The translations under genes were made by a program, and so were the position numbers. A stretch of DNA of 64,000 nucleotides. Source: Massariosphaeria phaeospora. Its lineage: Eukaryota; Ascomycota; Dothideomycetes; Pleosporales. Positions 56,715-64,000 of the stretch are shown here, in pieces (position 1 is the first letter of the stretch; the number at the start of each line of letters is the position of its first letter). The notes below the pieces were generated by a model that ran no database searches, was not told the origin of the DNA, and was given only the letters and a program-made list of their open reading frames with translations. Location: contig JAADJZ010000020.1 of the NCBI GenBank assembly GCA_011032825.1, forward strand, positions 434,001-498,000, given 5' to 3'.

Positions 56715-58421
56715 CTACTTACCCTCCGTATACTCCTTATGCGTCCCCTTAACCGGCGCGCCATTATTATCCGTCGCGCTAAACCCGACCTTCTGCGTCA
56801 TCCCATTCGCGGCCCTCAAACTCTTATCCTTCGCCATCCCATTATGCGTGCCATTAAAGCGCAGCCCCGAAATCCCATCATACCCCTTCACGCCCGTAGC
56901 CTTCTCGAGCCGCGCGGCCAAGTCGTCCGACACCTCGCGGAAGATGGCGATCTGGCGCTTGATGATCTCCTTGTCGGAGCACGTGGCCATGTGGCCCGAG
57001 ACGTTGCCGACGAAGCGCTCCTTAGCGCCGTCGTCGAAGACCTTTTCCCACAGCGTGCGCGGGGCCTGGAAGTCTTCGGGGCGGATCTCAGACAGGAAGG
57101 TGATGGCTTCGCCGGAGAAGTGGCCGTGCGTGGCGTTGAGGTCGACGGACCGGTTGCGGAAGGAGATGGGCTCGATGGAGGAGAGGTAGTTGGGTCGCGA
57201 GCCTTGGTTGAAAAAGGCCATGTTGCCGCCGCGCTGGAAGTTCGCCATTCGGTAGGGGACGCGCGGGGCGTTCACGGGAAGCTGCTGGTAGTTGGCACCG
57301 ACGCGGTGACGGTGGGCGTCGGGGTAAGAGAAGAGACGGCTTTGGAGCACTGGGTCTGCGGATGGCTCGATGCCCGGGATCATGTGCGCGGGGTTGTACG
57401 TCACTTGCTCGATCTCGCAGAAGTAGTTCTTGACGTTCTCGTTCAAGATGAGCTCTCCGACCTTGCGGAGCGGGAACTGCTTTTGTGGCCAGATGTGAGT
57501 TAGGTCAAAGACGTTGATCTTCTGGTTCTCCCACAGATCCTCGGCTTCCTTGGGCGTCATGGTCTGCACGGACATATCCCAGCCGGGGAATTCGCCACGT
57601 TCAATGGCGTTGTACAAATCTTTCTGGGCATGATCTGGAGACTTGGATGCCGAATCCGCCTGAGAGATCCACTTGATGCCCTGCTTCGACTTATAGTGGA
57701 ATTGGACGTACACCCATTCACCGTCCTTGTTGACGAGCTTCATGGTATGGCCGCCATATCCGTGCATGTGGCGGTAGCCGTCGGGAATGCCGCGGTCGCC
57801 CATGAGGATCATGACCTGATGGATCGACTCGGGATTCTGGGAAAGGTAGTCCCAGAACATGGTCGAGTCGTCGGAGCCGCTCAGGTTGGTTGCCGGGTGG
57901 CGCTTCTGCGTGTGGATGAAATGCGGGAACTTGGCCGGGTCCCTCAAGAAGAAGACCGGAGTGTTGTTGGCAACCATGTCCCAGTTGCCTTCATCGGTTC
58001 GGAACTTGATTGAGAAGCCTCGGGGGTCGCGAGCACAGTCGTGAGAGCCACCCTCGCCACCGACAGTGGAGAAGCGGATGGTGATGGGGCATTCCTTCCC
58101 TGGCTTGAAGATGTCCGCCAGTGACAGATCCTCGAGGGAATCGGTGGTCTTGTAGTATCCGTGGGCACCGCTGCCCTTTGCGTGCACAACTCTTTCGGGG
58201 ATACGCTCGCGGTCGAAGTGCGAGAGAAGGTCGATCAAGTGGAAGTCCTGGAGCAGCAGCGGGCCGTTCTCACCGACACGCTGGACCTCGTACGGATGCG
58301 GGTAGGGGACGCCATTGCTGGTGGTGTAGAGTGTGTCCTGCGACTTTGCGTTCCGGTCGTCGACGTAGTCGCGGTGGAGGTCGCCGTTGCGCCTGCTGTC
58401 GGCAGCGTGTTGAGTGGCCAT
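56715..58421 (-). CDS. Monofunctional small-subunit heme catalase
   Basis: 568 aa, single exon. Decomposes H2O2. Active-site His80 in 'RVVHAKGSGAHGYYK', the distal Asn in 'MVANNTPVFFLRDP' (about 152-153), and the proximal heme ligand Tyr366 in 'RLFSYPDAHRHRVGANY' are all present. Length and lack of a C-terminal flavodoxin-like domain put it in the small-subunit group. No signal peptide: 'MATQHAADSRRNGDLH' is hydrophilic, so the enzyme is cytosolic or peroxisomal. The terminal 'YTEGK' lacks an SKL-type signal. The stop follows GGGTAAGTAG, a perfect donor, so a further 3' exon (perhaps with a targeting signal) is possible. Confidence 0.95.
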   Translation of the reverse strand: MATQHAADSRRNGDLHRDYVDDRNAKSQDTLYTTSNGVPYPHPYEVQRVGENGPLLLQDFHLIDLLSHFDRERIPERVVHAKGSGAHGYYKTTDSLEDLSLADIFKPGKECPITIRFSTVGGEGGSHDCARDPRGFSIKFRTDEGNWDMVANNTPVFFLRDPAKFPHFIHTQKRHPATNLSGSDDSTMFWDYLSQNPESIHQVMILMGDRGIPDGYRHMHGYGGHTMKLVNKDGEWVYVQFHYKSKQGIKWISQADSASKSPDHAQKDLYNAIERGEFPGWDMSVQTMTPKEAEDLWENQKINVFDLTHIWPQKQFPLRKVGELILNENVKNYFCEIEQVTYNPAHMIPGIEPSADPVLQSRLFSYPDAHRHRVGANYQQLPVNAPRVPYRMANFQRGGNMAFFNQGSRPNYLSSIEPISFRNRSVDLNATHGHFSGEAITFLSEIRPEDFQAPRTLWEKVFDDGAKERFVGNVSGHMATCSDKEIIKRQIAIFREVSDDLAARLEKATGVKGYDGISGLRFNGTHNGMAKDKSLRAANGMTQKVGFSATDNNGAPVKGTHKEYTEGK

Positions 58422-59675
58422 GGTGGGCAGAGGTTGGACAATACGGAATATAAGGTAGATGAGAGTCGGAAAGTAAACAGGTTGCAATCAAGCAGTTGCC
58501 GTAGTTTGGTAGGCGGGCTTGGATTAATATACGGCTTGCTGCCCGCGGCGACTATCGGCGTAATCCGAGCGGGGTCATTGGCCTGCTGGAAGGCCGTGTG
58601 AGATGGGCGTGGCAGCAATCGATGACGAGTGGTTCAGAACGAGCATGCCGAACCGACGACCGCGGACCTACCCCACAGTCGGCTTATGCAACAACGTGCG
58701 GCCAGACACGCAGAAATTGATAATACCTTCACCCGTCCTGACCTGACCAATACCGCGCCCGCCATTGGCTCGCCACACGCCGTCGTGCTGCACCTCCGAC
58801 CTGCGTTGCCGTTTGCCTCGGCTCTCGCCGCTAGTGCCACGCCGGTGCCAGCCAGACGCTCTCTATTACAAACAGAGGCGCGGTGCTCGGAGTGGCACTT
58901 GGGCTTGTGGATTCGGGCGTGGCCATGCACAAGGTGTGCAGTTGGAGAAGAGGGAGGGGTTCGTGATGGCCACTCGCTTAGCCTCGCCCCTCCACGCTAA
59001 ACCCGTCGCGGGTCTGATAGAAGAGGGGCAACGACGACGTGCATACACTGACAGTTACACGCGCCACGTATCTTCAGCAACATCCATCTCCATGCAAAAG
59101 CCATGGACCAGATGCCTCTTTCCAGCCGTTTCTCGAAAGCAAAGTCTAAAGTCCACCAAAACCCGCGGCTATACGCCCATCCCATCCCATCACCAGCCAG
59201 ATGCCAACTCCCGGCCATGTCCAGTGCCGAGACCTGCGAGCCACCTCCGATCCGTCCAGCGCCCACATGATGCTCGCTGGCCAATCATGCTGGTGTTGAG
59301 AGCGGATCCGACAGAACGTGCAGAGTGCGGAAGCACTTGTGACGCCGGACCGGTTGCGGGTGATTGGTTCGGTTAGAGTCCTCGTTCTCTGCAGTGTTCT
59401 GTAGTGAATGGGCCGGCAACGAATTCTTTCCGGTGTAAAGGCTGGGCTGACTTGTGTTCAGAGAGGTTTGTGCTATTTGACTGACTACAGAATCCAGCAG
59501 TAGATACGAAGTATTCAAGAGGAGGGCCCAGATCGTATTCAAAATACACAACTACTCGCTACCTATGCCTCGGATTCGCATGCAAATACTGCACATCTAC
59601 AGCTAGTTCCACACAAAAAGAACAATATCTTAAGAAAACCGTATAGATCGTAGAACCGGCTTGTCTACCCACCCC
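58422..59675. other. Intergenic region between catalase and transhydrogenase
   Basis: 1.25 kb upstream of catalase and downstream of the transhydrogenase gene (both minus strand). Frames here are short and unlike any family I know. No RNA gene seen. Confidence 0.4.
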
Positions 59676-62600
59676 TCACTTTTTCTCTTCGAGAGCTCGT
59701 TTGATAGCTATCATGCGTGTGTCAGCCAAAGCCGTGTAAACAACCACAAAGGAGTCTCTCAACTTACCATTACAGCTAACATTCGCATCCCCAAACAGCA
59801 TCTTGCTATTCTCCATATAAAACATCGGATTCGGCACATCGGCATACCCGCTCGCCAACCCCCTCTTCATAACAACCACCTGCTTGCTCTTCCACGCATG
59901 CAGCACCGGCATACCCGCGATCGCGGACCCCGGCTCCAGCGCAATCGGGTTGACCGTGTCGTTGGCGCCAATCACGAGCGTGACGTCCGTGTCGCCAAAG
60001 TCGTCGTTGATTTCGTCCATCTCGAGCACGATGTCGTAGGGCACGGAGGCTTCGGCTAGCAGCACGTTGCATTGGCCCGGCATGCGGCCTGCGACCGGGT
60101 GGATGGCGAAGCGCACGTTGATGCCTTTGGCGCGCAGGTATTTGACGAAGTCGGAGATGGCGTATTGGGCTTTGGCGACGGCCATGCCGTAGCCGACGAC
60201 CTGGGAGGAGACTGTTAATGCTGTTGATCGGAGTAAGATGGATGGTGAAGACACTTACGATGATGACGTTCTCGGCATTTGCTAGTGTTTCGGCGGTCTC
60301 TTCTGCGGTTGTCTTGATGATTTCTCCTTCTATCTTTGCTTGCGTTTGAGGCGTAGATGCGATGCCGCCGAAAATGACATTGCTTAGCGATCTGTTCATC
60401 GCTACACACATGATGTAACTGTCGCGGAATTAGTCCCACAACTTCCCTGTCGGATTCGGCTGTCACTCACCTCAAGATCGAACCGGACACTCCAATGAGC
60501 GCACCGACTGTGGTTAGCAGAGAATTATCCAACATGAAGCCCTCGGCAACGAGTGCAAATCCAGAGTACGCGTTCAAGACAGTAATCACGACAGGCATAT
60601 CCGCTCCTCCAATGGCTGCAGTAGTCGTATATCCTTTGATGAAACTGAGTACTGCATTGGCAGTGAGACATGCCGCACCTATGAGTGGTGCTCCGGAGGC
60701 GGCAGTGAGGAAATATCCCATCGTTCCCATATTAGCACCCAACAGCGAGATATTGATGAGGTGTCGACCCGGTAGCACTATAGGCTTAGACGACATCTTC
60801 GCAGCCAGCTTGAGGAAAGCTACGATACTTCCAGTGAACGTGACTCCACCAATAAACACCCCTAGGTAGGCACTAACCATATGGAGAGTAGAGATCTCGC
60901 CACTGTGAGCCAGCACGCTACCGATGCTCGTCAGAACCGCTGCAAGGCCGACAACAGAGTGCAATGCGGCTACGGTCTGTGGTAGAGAGGTTGGTGTGAT
61001 TCGCCGTCCAATCGCCATGCCAGTTATGGTTCCTACGGCTGCAAGGCCAGCGAATTGGACCAGGACGTCTGGTGTAAATCCAACCGCCAACAGAGATGCC
61101 AGGATACCCGAGAAGACACCCAGGATTCCGAACAAGTTGCCACGGCGCGCAGTTGTTTGAGAGGCCAGTCCAGATAGAGAGGTGACGCAAAGCACACTAC
61201 TAACGAGATAACCGGCCTGGACTAGACCAGCCATACCGGTACTGGCAGCTGCAACATAACCACCGCCGAAAAGTACAGCAGGGATGGCGTACAGCCAGGG
61301 GTATTCAGCAGGGTCGGTAGGGCGTCTAAACATATCTAGCATGCGCTTGGTGATGACGAAACCGCCCGAGATGTTGACAAAAGCGAGAAGAACCGACAAA
61401 GCACCAAGAGCCTGCGGTATGGTTCCAGGGAGGTAGCCGCCGCCCATGACGAAGAGCCCGCCAATACCGACCATTCCAGAGATCGCATTGGTAACGCTCA
61501 TGAGCGGAGAGTGAAGCGCAGGCGCAACTCCCCAGACCACTCTATATCCGATGAGGCTTGCTAGGGCAAAGGTAAATGCATTCGACATGAACAACGGACT
61601 ACATGCCACACATTAGTAAACTAGATGAAGCTTCCATCGATGATTCCATACCTAGTGTATTTGCCCAGAGCTACAGCCGTACTCATACCAGCAGTGAGCG
61701 TCGCAATCTGCCGCGTCTGGCTTTGCCAGGGTGTGAGCTGAACGACGTTCGCAGCCTGTTCCGCCATGGAGGGAGGTTTCGCAGCGGGCGCAGGTGGCGG
61801 GGCAGGGCGAGGGGCTGGAGGAATAATTTTCCCGTTGAAAGTGACAATGGCTCCGCGCGTAACCTCATCCTTCAAGTCAATATCGTAGTATTTCTCTTTT
61901 TTGCTTTCAGGCACCAGAGAGAGAAGGAATTTCGTGATATTGTTAGAGTAGAGCGTTGACGATTGAGTCGGAAGTCTTGAGGGCAAGTCCGTGTAGCCTA
62001 CGTACAAGTTAGGGTGTAGGCATGCTGGACGTGGTGTCCAACCTACCTATAACGGTAACGCCTTGGTATTTTGCCAATTTGCCTGGCACGGTAGCTTCAC
62101 AGTTTCCTCCTGCTTCAGAAGCCAGGTCCACTACAATGGAGCCAGGTTTCATAGAACCAAGCATCTGGGCATGTCGATTAGAGAGCCCTCAACTTATGCG
62201 TGTTCTTCTGCTTACCGCTTTAGTGATCAACTTAGGAGCAGGTCTTCCAGGAATCAACGCAGTTGTAATCACAATGTCGACTTCTCGACACTGCTCGTGG
62301 AAGAGCTTCATCTCCGCTTCGATGAACTCCTTTGACATCTCCTTTGCGTACCCGCCGGTTCCAGATCCATCTTCTTCAATCTCCACTTCGATGAATTCTG
62401 CACCGAGCGATTGTACTTGCTCGCGAGCTGCCGGCCGAGTGTCGAATCCGCGCACAATTGCGCCCATCCGTCGAGCCTGTCATAACGTTAGGAGCGTCTC
62501 TAGGACGTGTTTAGGCGAGACTGACCGTTGCTATGGCCGACAGTCCAGCAACGCCGGCACCGATGACGAGAACCTTGCACGGTGGTATCTACGACACGGA

Positions 62601-63523
62601 TTAGTGGGGTTTCGTCCTCAATGGATCGGATACAGTGACATACCTTGCCAGCAGCTGTTACTTGGCCGGTTAGAAAGCGCCCAAAGTGGTTAGAGGCTTC
62701 CAACACAGCCTTATATCCAGCGATGTTCGCCATTGAACTTGGAATCTTGTAAGCTTATTGAAGAGCCGGGGCTTTATGGGGAGATGTACCTCAAAGCGTC
62801 AAAGACCTGGGCGCGGGAAATACGCGGGACCATGTCCATGGCAAAAGCAGTAGCCTTTCGGGAGGCGAGTTTATCCACTACGGGTTTGTTCTGTACCGGA
62901 TAGAGCATGGAGATGACCGTTGCACCCTCGCGGAGGGCATCCACTTCGCTGTCCGCACCATCGATGCTAACGGCTCGCACCTTCAACAGAATGTGGCTGT
63001 CCGAAAAGATAGTATTTCGATCAACGGTCTTGGCACCCGCTTGCTCATATGCTTCATCTGTGAATTGAGCCTCTATGCCGGCGCCCCGCTCAATGATTAT
63101 ATTTCCGAACCCCTTTTGCAACAGAAGCTTGACATTCTGGGGGGTTATGGCAACTCGTCGTTCCCCAGGGAAGCTCTCGCGTGGGATGCCCACGGTGAGG
63201 GCAGAGTAAGGTCCTGCGGTCAAGGCTGAGGCCGAGATCTCTTCGTTGTGCGGATCCGCAGCAACGGATGCGTAGCGGGCGACGGCTGTGGATGGTGTGG
63301 GCGGAAGGTGCCTCTGGAGGCTTAACGGCCTCGGGCATGCCAAACTTCGAGCTCCTGCAGTAGGGCCGATGATAGCTCTGCCACCGTGAAGCTCCTGTTG
63401 GATTATTGGCGTGGAGCGAAAGGCGAAGGCTGAGGTGTGGGCCCGCAAGCTAGAGAGACAAGAGCTTCCGCGCGGTCGAAAGGCGACTGCGCGGTAGCCG
63501 GCCAGGCAGTTGGAAGAGCTCAT
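59676..63523 (-). CDS. NNT: Mitochondrial proton-translocating NAD(P) transhydrogenase, single chain
   Basis: 1122 aa from ten exons: 63523-62790, 62737-62644, 62588-62526, 62476-62216, 62164-62047, 61997-61652, 61598-60471, 60418-60259, 60200-59768 and 59707-59676. Uses the proton gradient to drive NADH + NADP+ to NAD+ + NADPH in the inner membrane. N-terminal presequence (1-90, Arg/Ser/Ala-rich); domain I '[20 protein letters not shown]', '[13 protein letters not shown]', NAD fold '[20 protein letters not shown]'; a Pro/Ala linker; membrane domain II ('[19 protein letters not shown]', '[16 protein letters not shown]'-like helix); and NADP-binding domain III '[15 protein letters not shown]', '[15 protein letters not shown]', '[12 protein letters not shown]'-like. 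The order I-II-III in one chain is that of animal NNT. The last short exon gives a variant '[12 protein letters not shown]' end. Confidence 0.95.
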
Positions 63524-64000
63524 GGTGGACAGAGACGTATCTCGGAAGTGGTCGCGTGAGAGGAGCGCATCTGCTGGCGAGTCTCAGTGTCAACTGTAGC
63601 TGGAATTTGGAAGTTGGAGACTGCCACGGTATGGCTGTTGCGAGTTTCGAGATACATAAGGAGGCGTACCTTTCGGCCGCGCATTATCGGGCTTCCTTCG
63701 TCGCGCGCGTGGCCCGTACTGCCGGTCACCTTCCTGTTGGAATGGTGGGGTTGGGAGTGCGGGGAAGCGCAGGGTACCGTAGTTCCACGTCCCAGAGCCT
63801 CAAGCGGAATTAGATGCTGCATTTCCTCAAAAGAACGCGCGCAGCTTGCAAGATCATGTTCTCTAGCCAACGGTCTCACCTTGTCCTAGGACCGACGAGC
63901 GTTCTCGATGTCCGAAGCGACGCGAAGAGTGATGGCCTGCAGACCCTGTGCCTGTGCCTGTGCCTGTGCTCGCTGCCAACGACGACTGCGGGGTAGCGGC
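63524..64000. promoter_or_regulatory. Upstream region of the transhydrogenase gene
   Basis: 477 bp. Presumed promoter and 5' UTR. A short tandem repeat of cctgtg/tgcctg (about four units) lies at 63945-63970. No gene start seen. Confidence 0.4.

Noticed and set aside
56739..57503. 254-aa plus-strand frame
   Set aside because: Antisense to catalase, a frequent artefact of codon bias in GC-rich genes.

Overview
The window is nuclear DNA of a filamentous ascomycete (Pezizomycotina; the class is not resolved from sequence alone). Evidence: genes of 1-10 exons with short introns (mostly 43-125 bp, GT..AG, often with a CTAAC/CTGAC-like branch site), fungal gene families (DAL5-like and sugar MFS carriers, CTI6-like PHD protein, DUF7025-AAA ATPase, DUF8035-like protein), and an AT-rich transposon graveyard with repeat-induced point mutation (RIP) signatures.

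Left arm (1-14.8 kb): 5'-truncated DAL5-like carrier, RNA 3'-phosphate cyclase divergent from a mitochondrial MDL1-type ABC transporter, a mitochondrially targeted cupin, a reductase with FAD/NADPH modules but no FMN domain, a CDF zinc transporter, and a 78-aa zinc-finger protein. Border (15-20.1 kb): two divergent accessory genes, a STAND/NLR-like protein (one frameshift) and a DUF7025-AAA ATPase (two frameshifts). Both are broken as they stand.

Transposon block (about 20.15-34.7 kb): an AT-rich stretch almost without CC/GG dinucleotides. It holds relics of pogo/Fot1-type transposases, a Ty3/gypsy polymerase, a hAT transposase, a 416-bp MITE, two copies of a fold-back repeat whose compared bases differ only by G:C to A:T changes, and a clear nest: a 2.1-kb pogo-like element inserted in the terminal inverted repeat of a 1.85-kb pogo-like element, both with TA target duplications.

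Right arm (35-64 kb): a PhyH dioxygenase with unresolved 5' end, AIG2-like cyclotransferase, NmrA-like protein, D-2-hydroxyacid dehydrogenase, a 10-exon sugar porter, a highly charged DUF8035-like protein with decapeptide-like repeats, a short hypothetical protein, the CTI6-like PHD protein, a Lys/Glu-rich hypothetical protein, a small-subunit catalase, and single-chain mitochondrial NAD(P) transhydrogenase. The last two lie on the same strand and both bear on peroxide/NADPH balance, but no operon-like linkage is claimed. Exon joins were worked out by hand. Coding lengths are whole numbers of codons, except in the two frameshifted genes (which need the stated indels) and the two genes with an unresolved 5' end.
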